Assembly (NCBI GenBank): GCA_036491115.1
Contig: DASXCQ010000059.1
Location: forward strand, 1-64,000
Direction of reading: 5' to 3'
DNA length: 64,000 nt
DNA from: DATEPR01 sp036491115
GTDB lineage: Bacteria > Actinomycetota > Actinomycetes > Mycobacteriales > Pseudonocardiaceae
In this document: positions 45,373 through 53,565 of the stretch, piece after piece
Layout: each line of letters begins with the position of its first letter
Numbering within the stretch: position 1 is the first letter of the stretch
Translations under genes and position numbers: made by a program
Notes under the pieces: generated by a model
Seen by the model: only the letters and a program-made list of their open reading frames with translations
What the model was told of the DNA's origin: nothing
The model's database searches: none

Positions 45373-45789
45373 TCAGCGGTCGCGGAGCCAACTGCGGGCC
45401 GAGTAGTCCTCGTCGTCGACCGGGTAGTGGCCGGCTGACGTGGCGTCTTCGAGCAACTGGCCTGAGATGCCGAAGGGCGGGGTTTGGTCGTTGGCGGCGG
45501 ATGGATCGGTGAGCGTTGTCAGGTCGTCGGCTGCCGTGTGGTCGTGGGGGTGGGGGCCTTCTTCGTGGCCCAAGGTCAGCTCGGTGGCCTGGGCGCGGTC
45601 GGCGGCTCGGCGGCGCATGGCGGTGATGCGGTTCGCCCAGCGGGTGCCTACCGCCGTGCTTGCCTCCGTCGCGTCCCGGTCGGCCTGCTCGCCCCGCCGC
45701 ACGGCCAGGTCGACCCGTTCCTGGCTTTCGTGGACCGCCGCCTCCGTCGTCCGGCGGACATCGGCCACGATCTCGTCGTAGTCACCCAT
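45373..45789 (-). CDS. Small helical protein of the type VII substrate cassette
   Basis: A 138-residue protein. Residues 1-75 are a charged, probably coiled-coil helix (DYDEIVADVRRTTEAAVHES), then a His/Asp-rich acidic tail ending SARSWLRDR. No family is recognised. It starts four bases after the stop of the large WXG-like gene and completes a three-gene cassette with it and the EspC-like gene. A chaperone or co-secreted partner is a reasonable guess. ATG 45789 was preferred over longer frames that would overlap the neighbour. Confidence 0.7.
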   Translation of the reverse strand: MGDYDEIVADVRRTTEAAVHESQERVDLAVRRGEQADRDATEASTAVGTRWANRITAMRRRAADRAQATELTLGHEEGPHPHDHTAADDLTTLTDPSAANDQTPPFGISGQLLEDATSAGHYPVDDEDYSARSWLRDR

Positions 45790-45793
45790 CCGC

Positions 45794-47548
45794 TCACCGG
45801 CCGCCGCTGTCGTCCAGCGTGCCGCTGAACCCGCCGATCGTGTCGTCACCGGTCGCGTCGTCGAACAGGTGCCCGAACGTCCGCCACTGGTGGTGCACAC
45901 CGCGCTGCTGGTCACCGCCCTGACCGCCACCCATCCCCATGCCACCCATCATCGGCATGCCACCCGATCCACTGGGATCGCCACCGTTCAGCGCGCTGTC
46001 CGGTGCCGACGCCAGACCCGCGTCGCCGGGTTGGCCGATCGGGGTCACGTTCGTCCCGGCCACACCGGGATGGCCCGGCGGGTTCACGACGCCACCGAGG
46101 ACGTCGTGCACTGGATGGTGCGCCGCCACCACGTGCGACGCCACCGCCTGGCCGCCGTCCAGCACACCACCCGTCACCGCCCCGGCGCCACCGGTCGGGT
46201 CCAGCCCGCCGCCCGCGGCGACGCCCCCGCCCAGCGGCATCGCGGCGGCCAGGGTGGTCGCCTGAATGTCGGGAGTCGGGGCATGGGTGGCCGGGTCGGG
46301 TGGGGCGTAGGACGTGGACTGGTCGGTGACGGCGACCGGTTGGGCCTGGGTGGTGGCCGCCGGGACGGGCGCGGCCGCGTGGGTGGGCGCAACCGGGATC
46401 GGGGCGGGTGGCGGTGCCGGGACCGCTGGGGTGGCCGGTGTCGGATCGCCAGCGGGGTCCGTCGTCGGCCGGCCGGAGCCGTCGCCGGGCCGGACGTTGG
46501 CGTCCTGGGTGGTAAGGGCGGCCGCGGGTGTCGGTGCCTGGACCGGGGTCGCTGCCGGCGGTGCGGCGCTGCTGACCGTTCCGCCGCTGCCACCGCTGAC
46601 GGCTCCACCGCCGCTACCACCGACCTCGCCGCCGGAGCCGCCGGCAGCGCCGCCGCCCGAATCGGCCGCGCGGGCGTCCACCTGGATGCCGTTGCTCAGG
46701 TCGGTGAACGGGTTGGCGTTGATCTTGCCCAGGCCCTGGTTCATCGTGTCGAACAGCTTGCCGACCGCATCGTGCGTGGACCGGGTGATGGAGTCGAACG
46801 ACTGCTTCTTCTGCTCGAAGTTGGTCACGAACGTGGTGTTCAGCCAGCTGGTCGCGTCCGTGCCGGCGAGGTTGCGCACGTTCTGGCTGAGGTTGCCGTG
46901 GCAGTCGGTGTCGCCCCAGTCGACGTTCTGGAACACCGGCCACGTCGACACCGACCGCAGTTCGTCCTCACTCGCCTTGTTCCGCGCGATGTCGATGAGC
47001 TGCCGGACACCGTCCGGCGTGACACCGCCGACGTCCGTCGCGTAGAGCGGCAACACACCCTGCGCGCGCTGCAACACGGCCGTCTCGATGGCCTTCATCG
47101 CGGTGGTGATGACCTGGCTGGCCGCGTCGACGCCGTCGGTGGCCGTCCTGGCGTCCCGCACGAATGAACCGCAGAACTGTTGCGCCGCCTGAGCGGCCGC
47201 TCCCTGCCAGAAACCACCCAGCGAACTCGTGGCGCTCGCCACGTTCAGCGCACTGTCCGACAGCGTGCCGTGCGATGTGGACAGTTGGGTGGCGTCGGCC
47301 CGGAAGTGGGCGAAGTTGATACCCCGCAGGTTGTCGTAGACGTCGCGGATGTCCTTGCCCAGGTCGGGCGCGCTGCCGGTCCAGTCGCGGTAGGGCGGGA
47401 TGAAGTACTGGAAGTAGTACATGCCAAGGGAACCCGGCTCCAGGATCTCGTCGGACGTGCTCACGCCGGCACCGCCCTGGGCCACGGTCTTCTTGGCCTC
47501 ACCGGCCAGTTGCTGCTGGAACTGCTGCCGGTCGGTGCCGTCACTCAT
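45794..47548 (-). CDS. Large WXG100/PPE-like putative type VII secreted protein
   Basis: A 584-residue protein. The N-terminal half (about 60-270) is helical with a W-x-G turn at W114-Q115-G116 (GGFWQGAAAQAAQQF), as in WXG100, PPE and EspB-like proteins. Residues about 295-560 are low-complexity Pro/Ala/Thr/Gly with a PMMGGMGMGGGQGG stretch, followed by a short conserved-looking C-terminus (HHQWRTFGHLFDDATGDD). There is no signal peptide. It overlaps the EspC-like gene by four bases (ATGA). This suggests export by the ESX-4 system encoded nearby. The function outside the cell is unknown. Confidence 0.75.
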   Translation of the reverse strand: MSDGTDRQQFQQQLAGEAKKTVAQGGAGVSTSDEILEPGSLGMYYFQYFIPPYRDWTGSAPDLGKDIRDVYDNLRGINFAHFRADATQLSTSHGTLSDSALNVASATSSLGGFWQGAAAQAAQQFCGSFVRDARTATDGVDAASQVITTAMKAIETAVLQRAQGVLPLYATDVGGVTPDGVRQLIDIARNKASEDELRSVSTWPVFQNVDWGDTDCHGNLSQNVRNLAGTDATSWLNTTFVTNFEQKKQSFDSITRSTHDAVGKLFDTMNQGLGKINANPFTDLSNGIQVDARAADSGGGAAGGSGGEVGGSGGGAVSGGSGGTVSSAAPPAATPVQAPTPAAALTTQDANVRPGDGSGRPTTDPAGDPTPATPAVPAPPPAPIPVAPTHAAAPVPAATTQAQPVAVTDQSTSYAPPDPATHAPTPDIQATTLAAAMPLGGGVAAGGGLDPTGGAGAVTGGVLDGGQAVASHVVAAHHPVHDVLGGVVNPPGHPGVAGTNVTPIGQPGDAGLASAPDSALNGGDPSGSGGMPMMGGMGMGGGQGGDQQRGVHHQWRTFGHLFDDATGDDTIGGFSGTLDDSGGR

Positions 47549-47856
47549 GCGCCGGCCCCTGACGAGCGCAGCGTGCCCGCGCTCCGGTCCTCCGTCTGGC
47601 TGTAGCGCTGGTAGGTGTCGGTCAGCCTGTCGCCCACTGTGGTGGTGACCGTGGCGAACGCCCGCACGCCGGCAACCACGTTGTGCTGGATGGCATTGAG
47701 ATAGGCGGTGCCCTTGTCGGCGAAGTCCCGGCCGGCGTCACTCGCGACCACGTGCGACGTGCTGATGAGCTCCGCCTCGTCGCCGATCGGCCCGGCCTCG
47801 CCCGTCACCTTTCCGGCGACACCGGACATCTCGTCGCTGGTCTGGTAGCCCGCCAC
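47545..47856 (-). CDS. EspC-like small type VII secretion protein
   Basis: A 103-residue helical protein resembling EspC/DUF2580-type ESX proteins. The two-helix body contains SHVVASDAGRDFADKGTAYL. The tail has YSQTE, matching the YxxxD/E secretion signal. GAGAGGTGGGG upstream of GTG 47856 supports the start. It is coupled to the large WXG-like gene by a four-base overlap, so the two proteins may form a heterodimer for export. Confidence 0.72.
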   Translation of the reverse strand: MAGYQTSDEMSGVAGKVTGEAGPIGDEAELISTSHVVASDAGRDFADKGTAYLNAIQHNVVAGVRAFATVTTTVGDRLTDTYQRYSQTEDRSAGTLRSSGAGA

Positions 47857-47958
47857 CTACCCCACCTCTCACCGCGCACGCCGAGTAAGGCCCGCCTGCA
47901 CCATAAACCCGTCACAGGCGCGTTGGGTGGGTTCGGGCGGTTCCCCGGCGGCGAGCGG

Positions 47959-49293
47959 TCAGTGCACGGACGCGACCACGCCGGCCAGGCGGGACGCGGC
48001 CGCCTCGGCGAGGTCGTGGGTGGGCGCCTCGACCATCACGCGGACCAGCTGCTCGGTGCCGGACGGGCGGAGCAGTACCCGGCCCGACTCGCCCAGCTCG
48101 CGCTCCACGTCGGCGACGGCGTCGGCGACGGTCAGTGCCGTGGCCACCGCGGCCTTGTCGGCGACCCTCACGTTCACCATCACCTGCGGCAGGCGGTCCA
48201 TCACGCCGGCCAGCTCGGCCAGCGACCGGCCGGTGTCCACCACCCTGGCCATCAGGCGCAGCGCGGTGAGCACACCGTCGCCGGTGGTGGCGTGGGCGGG
48301 CAGCAGCACATGGCCGGACTGCTCACCGCCCAGGGAGAACCCGCCGGTGCGCAGCTCCTCCAGCACATAGCGGTCGCCGACGGCCGTGGTGCGCACGTTG
48401 ACGCCCTGCTCGTGCATGGCCAGGTGCAGGCCGAGGTTGCTCATCACCGTGACGACCAGGGTGTCGTCGGCCAGTTCGCCGGCTTCCTTCATGCCCAGGG
48501 CGAGCACGGCCATGATCTGGTCGCCGTCGACGATCGCGCCGGTGCCGTCGATGGCCAGGCAGCGGTCGGCGTCGCCGTCGTGGGCGATGCCCAGGTCGGC
48601 GCCGGACTCGCGCACGGTGGTCCGGATCGACTCGAGATGGGTCGAGCCGCAGTCGTGGTTGATGTTCAGGCCGTCCGGTTCGGCGTGGATGGCGATGACC
48701 TCGGCGCCCGCCTTGCGGTACACCTGGGGTGCCACCTGCGACGCGGCGCCGTTCGCGCAGTCCACCACGATCCGCAGGCCGGACAGCGACCGGCCGGTGG
48801 CGGCCAGCAGATGGTCCTCGTAGCGCAGCACGGCCTCGGCCGAGTCGGTGATGCGGCCGACGGCGGCGCCGACCGGGCGGTCCGCGGGCGGGGCCAGCCG
48901 GGCGGCGATCTCGTCCTCGACCGCGTCGGGCAGTTTGTGCCCGCCGGACGAGAACAGCTTCACGCCGTTGTCCGGCATCGGGTTGTGCGACGCGGAGACC
49001 ATCACGCCGAGATCGGCTCCCAGCTCACCGACCAGGTAGGCGACCGCCGGGGTGGGCAGCACGCCCAGCCGCAGCACGTCGACCCCCGCCGAGGCCAGGC
49101 CGGCCGCCACGGCGGCCTCCAACATCTCGCCGCTGGCCCTCGGGTCGCGGCCGACGACCGCCACCTGCCGGTGCGAACGGTCGTGCTCGGTGAACACCCT
49201 GGCCGCGGCGGCCGCCACGGACATCGCCAACTCCGGGGTCAGCTCGGTGTTGGCCAGGCCACGCACGCCGTCGGTGCCGAACAGCCGACTCAT
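47959..49293 (-). CDS. glmM: Phosphoglucosamine mutase
   Basis: The 444-residue enzyme converts glucosamine-6-phosphate to glucosamine-1-phosphate, the step after GlmS. It has MSRLFGTDGVRG, the phosphoserine loop SASHNP with Ser102, the metal loop GIAHDGDADR, the sugar loop GGEQSGHVL, and the phosphate-binding RPSGTEQLVRVMVEA. ATG 49293 begins the family-typical N-terminus, with GGGAGG upstream. It lies downstream of rplM-rpsI beyond a terminator, as in M. tuberculosis. Confidence 0.97.
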   Translation of the reverse strand: MSRLFGTDGVRGLANTELTPELAMSVAAAAARVFTEHDRSHRQVAVVGRDPRASGEMLEAAVAAGLASAGVDVLRLGVLPTPAVAYLVGELGADLGVMVSASHNPMPDNGVKLFSSGGHKLPDAVEDEIAARLAPPADRPVGAAVGRITDSAEAVLRYEDHLLAATGRSLSGLRIVVDCANGAASQVAPQVYRKAGAEVIAIHAEPDGLNINHDCGSTHLESIRTTVRESGADLGIAHDGDADRCLAIDGTGAIVDGDQIMAVLALGMKEAGELADDTLVVTVMSNLGLHLAMHEQGVNVRTTAVGDRYVLEELRTGGFSLGGEQSGHVLLPAHATTGDGVLTALRLMARVVDTGRSLAELAGVMDRLPQVMVNVRVADKAAVATALTVADAVADVERELGESGRVLLRPSGTEQLVRVMVEAPTHDLAEAAASRLAGVVASVH

Positions 49294-49330
49294 CCTGGCG
49301 TCGACCTCCCGCCTGTCAACCGGTGAGAAG

Positions 49331-49372
49331 CCACGGGAGCAGCACCCGACGGACGGATGACTGCTCCCGTGG
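49331..49372 (-). terminator. Terminator after rpsI
   Basis: A perfect 12-bp stem CCACGGGAGCAG (49331-49342) pairs with 49361-49372 across an 18-base loop. It lies about 25 bases after the rpsI stop. A second small palindrome (CCGTGTGCACGG, 49374-49385) lies between it and the rpsI stop. Confidence 0.75.
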
Positions 49373-49396
49373 ACCGTGTGCACGGAGGTTACGTGA

Positions 49397-50098
49397 TCAG
49401 CGCTTGCTGTACTGAGGCGCCTTGCGGGCCTTCTTCAGGCCATACTTCTTGCGCTCCTTGACCCGGGCGTCCCTGGTCAGGAAGCCGGCCTTCTTCAGCG
49501 GCGGCCGGTCGTCGGGCTCGACCTCGATCAGCGCCCGCGCGATGGCCAGCCGCAGCGCACCGGCCTGGCCGGTGATGCCGCCGCCGCGCAGGTTGGCGAA
49601 CACGTCGAACGACTCGGGCTTCTCGACCGTCACCAGGGGCTCACGGATGAGCTGCTGGTGCACCTTGTTCGGGAAGTACTCCTCGAGGCTGCGGCCGTTG
49701 AGGCGGAACTTGCCGGTGCCGGGCACCAGGCGAACGCGGACGATGGCCTCCTTGCGGCGGCCGACGGTCTGCACGGGCTTGCCGGAGATGACCGGGCGGG
49801 ACGCCGGCTTGGCGGACGCCTCCTCGGTGGCCTCGGCGGTGTCGGTGGCCTCGGTCGCGGCCTCGGCGGCGGGGGTCTCCACTGCCGGCTCGGCTGCCGG
49901 GGTCTCCGCTGCCGGGGTCTCCGCTGCCGGGGTCTCCGCTGCCGGGGTCTCCGCTGCCGGGGTCTCCGCTGCCGGGGTTTCGGTGGCCGGGGTTTCGGTG
50001 GCCGGGGTTTCGGTGGCCGGGGTTTCGGTGGCCGCGTCGACCGCGGTCTCCGTCTCCGGGGTGGTCACGTCTGCTGGAGTTTCGTCGGCGCTGGTCAC
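49397..50098 (-). CDS. rpsI: 30S ribosomal protein S9 with repetitive N-terminal extension
   Basis: A 233-residue S9. The conserved body is the last about 130 residues, beginning VQTVGRRKEAIVRVRLVPG and ending KKARKAPQYSKR, whose C-terminal Arg reaches the P-site tRNA. The N-terminal about 100 residues are a Thr/Pro/Glu/Ala tract made largely of ETPAA and ETPAT repeats. Actinobacterial S9 often has a short acidic extension, but this one is long and encoded by a 15-bp tandem repeat. The GTG start overlaps the rplM stop by four bases. Confidence 0.96.
   Translation of the reverse strand: MTSADETPADVTTPETETAVDAATETPATETPATETPATETPAAETPAAETPAAETPAAETPAAETPAAEPAVETPAAEAATEATDTAEATEEASAKPASRPVISGKPVQTVGRRKEAIVRVRLVPGTGKFRLNGRSLEEYFPNKVHQQLIREPLVTVEKPESFDVFANLRGGGITGQAGALRLAIARALIEVEPDDRPPLKKAGFLTRDARVKERKKYGLKKARKAPQYSKR
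49893..50027. repeat. 15-bp tandem repeat inside rpsI (nine units)
   Basis: Five exact copies of GCTGCCGGGGTCTCC (49893-49967) are followed by one transitional unit and three copies of GTGGCCGGGGTTTCG (49983-50027). All are 15 bp, so the reading frame of S9 is kept whatever the copy number. The encoded pentapeptides are ETPAA and ETPAT. The two sequence classes suggest two rounds of expansion. Confidence 0.92.
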
Positions 50099-50547
50099 CG
50101 GTTCACCTTGCTCTTGTCGGCGATCTGGTACGGCTGCGGATTCTGCGCCGTGTGCGGGTGCTCGGGCCCGGCGTAGACCTTCAGCTTGGCGGCCATCGCG
50201 CGGCCGAGACGGTTGTGCGGCAGCATGCCCTTGATCGTCTTCTCCAGCAGCCGCTCGGGCTGGGTGTCCAGCATGTCGCCGAACGACCGCTTGCGCAGAC
50301 CGCCGGGATAGCCGCTGTGCCGGTAGACGAACGCCTGGTCACGTTTGTTGCCGGTGAGGGCGACCTTCTCCGCGTTGACGATGACGACGTAGTCGCCGGT
50401 GTCCACGTGCGGGGCGTAGATGGGCTTGTGCTTGCCGCGCAGCAGCGTGGCGGCCTGCGTGGCAAGTCGGCCGAGGACCACGTCCTCGGCGTCGATCACA
50501 TGCCAGGCGCGGGTCACCTCGCCGGCCTTCGGGCTGTACGTGCGCAC
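50095..50547 (-). CDS. rplM: 50S ribosomal protein L13
   Basis: A 150-residue L13 with MRTYSPKAGEVTRAWHVIDA, VVLGRLATQAATLLRGKHK and HRLSGYPGG-like YRHSGYPGGLR. The later RAMAAKLKVYAGPEHPH is also typical. GAGGTAG precedes GTG 50547. It is coupled to rpsI by a GTGA overlap, and a good promoter lies about 80 bp upstream. The order rplM-rpsI-glmM beside the ESX-4 genes matches M. tuberculosis. Confidence 0.97.
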   Translation of the reverse strand: MRTYSPKAGEVTRAWHVIDAEDVVLGRLATQAATLLRGKHKPIYAPHVDTGDYVVIVNAEKVALTGNKRDQAFVYRHSGYPGGLRKRSFGDMLDTQPERLLEKTIKGMLPHNRLGRAMAAKLKVYAGPEHPHTAQNPQPYQIADKSKVNR

Positions 50548-50628
50548 GGGTCTACCTCGTCGTCACTCTCGTCAGGGGCGTCATCGCGGTAACCGCACAC
50601 TACGGGCAGCTCCGCACAACAACGTCAG

Positions 50629-50658
50629 AAGATACCTGGCACCGAACCGCAGGGTCAA
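50629..50658 (-). promoter_or_regulatory. Promoter of rplM-rpsI
   Basis: On the minus strand TTGACC (50653-50658), an 18-bp spacer and TATCTT (50629-50634) match a housekeeping promoter. The transcript leader would be about 75 bases. Confidence 0.65.
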
Positions 50659-50706
50659 AACGGCCCCCGGGACCGGCACCTGACCAGTGTACCTGGCCGA
50701 ACACGA

Positions 50707-50739
50707 CGGGACCCCGGAGGCACCGCCTCCGAGGTCCCG
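50707..50739 (-). terminator. Terminator after the WXG100 gene pair
   Basis: A 15-bp stem with one mismatch (CGGGACCCCGGAGGC at 50707-50721, paired with 50725-50739) around a 3-base loop lies 19 bases after the last esx gene on the minus strand. It isolates the esx pair from rplM. Confidence 0.8.
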
Positions 50740-50758
50740 CGCCGCACGTCCGGGGTGC

Positions 50759-51046
50759 TCAGCCCCACACCGCGGTGTTGGACTGCTCGGTCTGCTGGTA
50801 CGAGTCGTGCGCCGCACCGACCGCGGTGCAGATGCGGGCCAGCACCGACTTGAGGTCCTCGGCCGAGTTGTTCCACTGCGTCTGGACGGCCTGGAACGAG
50901 TCGCTCGCGCCACCGGTCCACTGCCCGGACAGCTTCGTGATGGCCGACTTCAGGGTCTCCAACTGGCCGTCGATGTTCTGCACCTGGCTGTTGATCTGGG
51001 TGGCCAGGTTGGAAATCGCGTCGAATCCGACCTTGATCTCGCTCAT
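50759..51046 (-). CDS. WXG100-family secreted protein (EsxT/EsxU type)
   Basis: A 95-residue helical hairpin protein. The turn W43-T44-G45 (SGQWTGGASDSF) is the WXG motif, and Tyr83 to Glu87 (YQQTE) is the C-terminal YxxxE secretion signal. It probably pairs with the product of the gene 76 bp upstream and is exported by the adjacent ESX-4 machine. Mycobacterial ESX-4 carries esxU-esxT at the same place. The start ATG 51046 has GAGTGAGG upstream. Confidence 0.9.
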   Translation of the reverse strand: MSEIKVGFDAISNLATQINSQVQNIDGQLETLKSAITKLSGQWTGGASDSFQAVQTQWNNSAEDLKSVLARICTAVGAAHDSYQQTEQSNTAVWG

Positions 51047-51122
51047 CGTTACCTCACTCCTGGGAAGTCTTCAGTGTTCTTGCCGTGATGTGGACTAGGG
51101 GACGGACGAGCCGTCGGTGTGC

Positions 51123-51431
51123 TCACAGACCGCCGAGGAGCTTGCTCATCTCGCTCTGGTTGGACTCTTCCGACGCCTGGTAGGCCTTGTTGTTGCTGGT
51201 CATGGCTTCGGACATCTGCTGCAGGTTCTGGTTCAGCTTGGAGGCGTCCTCGTTGAACCGCTGCATGAGGTTGTTGAAGGCGGTCGCGGCGGAACCCGAC
51301 CACGCGCCGGCGACCTGCTCGACCTCACCCTGCAGGGCACGCAGGCTGGCGTTGAGCGACTCGTTCATCTCCTGCAGGCTCTGGACACCTGCCGTCATCT
51401 CCGAGGAACCGGTCGTGAACTGCTGCGCCAT
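51123..51431 (-). CDS. WXG100-family secreted protein, partner of the downstream Esx
   Basis: A 102-residue WXG100 protein with W44-S45-G46 (AGAWSGSAATAF) and a YxxxE signal at Tyr84-Glu88 (YQASE). AAGGGAG upstream supports ATG 51431. Being the first gene of the pair, it sets expression of both. Both members carry the tail signal, whereas in many Esx heterodimers only one does. Confidence 0.9.
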   Translation of the reverse strand: MAQQFTTGSSEMTAGVQSLQEMNESLNASLRALQGEVEQVAGAWSGSAATAFNNLMQRFNEDASKLNQNLQQMSEAMTSNNKAYQASEESNQSEMSKLLGGL

Positions 51432-51459
51432 GAGGAATGGCTCCCTTCAGAAGTCTGTG

Positions 51460-51483
51460 GTCCGTACGTTCATCGTCCGTACG
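51460..51483. repeat. Direct repeat GTCCGTACG upstream of the esx pair
   Basis: GTCCGTACG occurs at 51460-51468 and 51475-51483, 15 bp apart, each containing the palindrome CGTACG. The site is 29-52 bp upstream of the first esx start codon, a suitable place for a regulator or leader structure. No other element was recognised in the 258-base gap. Confidence 0.4.
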
Positions 51484-51689
51484 CCAACTACGACGTGAAC
51501 CCTGCCATGACCGGTTCCACCGTGTCTCGGTTTTTCCGGAAGCCGTTGCGGGTGTAAACGTTCGCTGATGTAAATGTCGTCACGGGGTGATGTGCGAATG
51601 GAAAATACCCTCGTCATCGTCACCCGGCGGGGCGATCCGGCACCTCGATCCGGTGGTCCGAAGTGGACCCAGCGTTGTCACCCGATCGG

Positions 51690-53486
51690 TCAGTGGGTGA
51701 TGGCCATCCCGGCCACGACCTGCTGGCAGGCTGCCTGTACTCTCGGCTGGTCGGTGGCCGGATACTGGCACCCGATGCTCACCTGCACGCTGCCCTGGAA
51801 CAGCACGTACCAGTCGGCGGTCGCGTCGTTGCCCGGCTGTTGGTAGTAGGCCACGGTCCGATGTGCGAACGTCAACGACGGAGTGAAATTCCGATAGCCG
51901 GCCTGCTTGACCACGGGCCCCAATTGGCTCACCGCGCGGGCGCGATCCTTGGTGCTGTCGTAGGAAAGTCGAAATTCCCGGACGTAAATCGCATCGCCAC
52001 CGGTGGGCGCGTTCGTAGGTGCGATCTGCACTTCCAGGTTCGGTGCGCTGCTGGCCGACTCGGCCCACCCCTTCGGCGTGGTGAACCGGTAGTCGTACTG
52101 GGCGATCAGGTGCTGGCCGGCCGGCGGGTTGAGCGCGGCGGGCGGCTGCGCGGCACCGCCACCACCCCCACGCGTCAGGACCACGATCAGCACCACCACC
52201 ACGACGAGGACGACGGCACCTGCCCCCGCCAGGCGTTTGCGCCCACCGCGTCGAGCGGCCGGGGCAGCCGGCGCCGCGGCCGACACCGCCGGCCGCTGCC
52301 CGGCCTGCGGGTACGCCGGCATGGTGACCGTGGGCTGCTCGCCGACGTCGCGCGCCACCGGACGCGGCACGGACAACCCGCCGGTGTGCAGCGGGTCCAG
52401 CGCGACCGCACGCAGCGCACCCCGCGCGACCACGGTCTCCGGCTGGTCCAGTGTGGTCGGTATGACGCCGAGTCGCTGATAGACCAGCCGCGCGACCAGC
52501 GGGATCCGGCTGGACCCGCCGACCAGGAACACCCCGGACAGCTGGTCGGGCCGCAGCCCGGCCTGGGCCACCGTCTCCACGGTCAGCGCGACCGCGCGGC
52601 GCAGCGGGACGTCGATCAGCCGTTCCAGGTCCTCCCGGGTGACGTGGGCGTCCGGGAACGGCGGCGGCATCGGCACGTCGGTGTAGGTGTGCCGGGACAG
52701 CGTCTCCTTGGCACCTCGGATGTCCTGGCGAAGCACCCGGCGGCGGCGGCGGTCGGACATCTCCCGGCCCTCGGTCAGTGCCCGCCAGTCGTCCCGGACC
52801 GTGTCCGACATCAGGGAACCGACGTGCTCCAGCAGCAACTGGTCGATGTCGGCTCCGCCGAAGTTCGGGTCGCCGTGCGTGGCGAGCACCGCGAACCCGG
52901 CCACCGCGTGGCCATGCTCCGCCTCGCCGGGCTGCTGCCGGCGCACCACGCTCACGTCCACCGTACCGCCGCCCAGGTCCAGCACGGCGAGCGCCGCACC
53001 GGGCGGCAGCGCGTGGCTGGCGGCATGGAACACCGCTGCCGCAACGGGTTCCGGCACCAGCGTGACCTCGGTGGCCAGCCCGGCACCGGCCTGGCGCAGC
53101 ACGCGGGTGCGGATCGCGCCCCAGTCCGCGGGATGGGTGAGCACCAGCAGGTCCACCGGCGCGTTGCCGGCCAGCCTGCGAGCCTCGGTGACGGCCCTGC
53201 CGAGCACCGCCCGCACGACCTCGACCACACCGATCACGGTGTTGCCGAGCAGCAGTTCACCCTCGTCGACGCGTCGCTTCGGGTTCGGCTCGTAGCGGGA
53301 CGGGTCGATGGCCGCCTGGCGTTCGGCCTCCTGGCCGACGAACAGGGTGCCGTCCACGGCGGCGAACACCGCGGACGGCACGATCGGCTGGCCGTCCACG
53401 ACGACCACCTGCGGTTCCCGGCCGTCGACCGAGACCGCGACACACGTGCTGGACGTACCGAAGTCGACGGCGACGTGCAGGCTCAT
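51690..53486 (-). CDS. Hsp70-like ATPase fused to Rv3446c-type type VII secretion domain
   Basis: A 598-residue membrane protein. Residues about 1-375 are an Hsp70/actin-like nucleotide-binding domain: VAVDFGTSSTCVAV (phosphate 1), LAVLDLGGGTVDVSVV (phosphate 2), and VFLVGGSSRIPLV (adenosine). There is no Hsp70 peptide-binding domain. A Pro/Ala linker and one membrane helix (about 430-455) lead to an external domain (DYRFTTPKGWAE to QQVVAGMAITH) matching the C-terminal domain of the Rv3446c family of type VII secretion-associated proteins. It lies 79 bp after eccC. An ATP-driven accessory role in ESX-4 export is inferred. Confidence 0.85.
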   Translation of the reverse strand: MSLHVAVDFGTSSTCVAVSVDGREPQVVVVDGQPIVPSAVFAAVDGTLFVGQEAERQAAIDPSRYEPNPKRRVDEGELLLGNTVIGVVEVVRAVLGRAVTEARRLAGNAPVDLLVLTHPADWGAIRTRVLRQAGAGLATEVTLVPEPVAAAVFHAASHALPPGAALAVLDLGGGTVDVSVVRRQQPGEAEHGHAVAGFAVLATHGDPNFGGADIDQLLLEHVGSLMSDTVRDDWRALTEGREMSDRRRRRVLRQDIRGAKETLSRHTYTDVPMPPPFPDAHVTREDLERLIDVPLRRAVALTVETVAQAGLRPDQLSGVFLVGGSSRIPLVARLVYQRLGVIPTTLDQPETVVARGALRAVALDPLHTGGLSVPRPVARDVGEQPTVTMPAYPQAGQRPAVSAAAPAAPAARRGGRKRLAGAGAVVLVVVVVLIVVLTRGGGGGAAQPPAALNPPAGQHLIAQYDYRFTTPKGWAESASSAPNLEVQIAPTNAPTGGDAIYVREFRLSYDSTKDRARAVSQLGPVVKQAGYRNFTPSLTFAHRTVAYYQQPGNDATADWYVLFQGSVQVSIGCQYPATDQPRVQAACQQVVAGMAITH

Positions 53487-53565
53487 CGGGGCTGTCCGAT
53501 CGGCGATCCGGTCGGCGGCCTGGTGCTGGGCCCTGTCGTCGGCACGGCAGCAACCTTAGTGGGCC

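Noticed and set aside
49893..50027. Regular repeats considered as a CRISPR array
   Set aside because: Units are directly adjacent, 15 bp, without spacers, and lie inside a ribosomal protein frame; no cas genes.
49422..50234. Long frame opposite rpsI with VSAAG repeats
   Set aside because: It is the antisense shadow of the 15-bp repeat and S9 code, which is unmistakable on the other strand.
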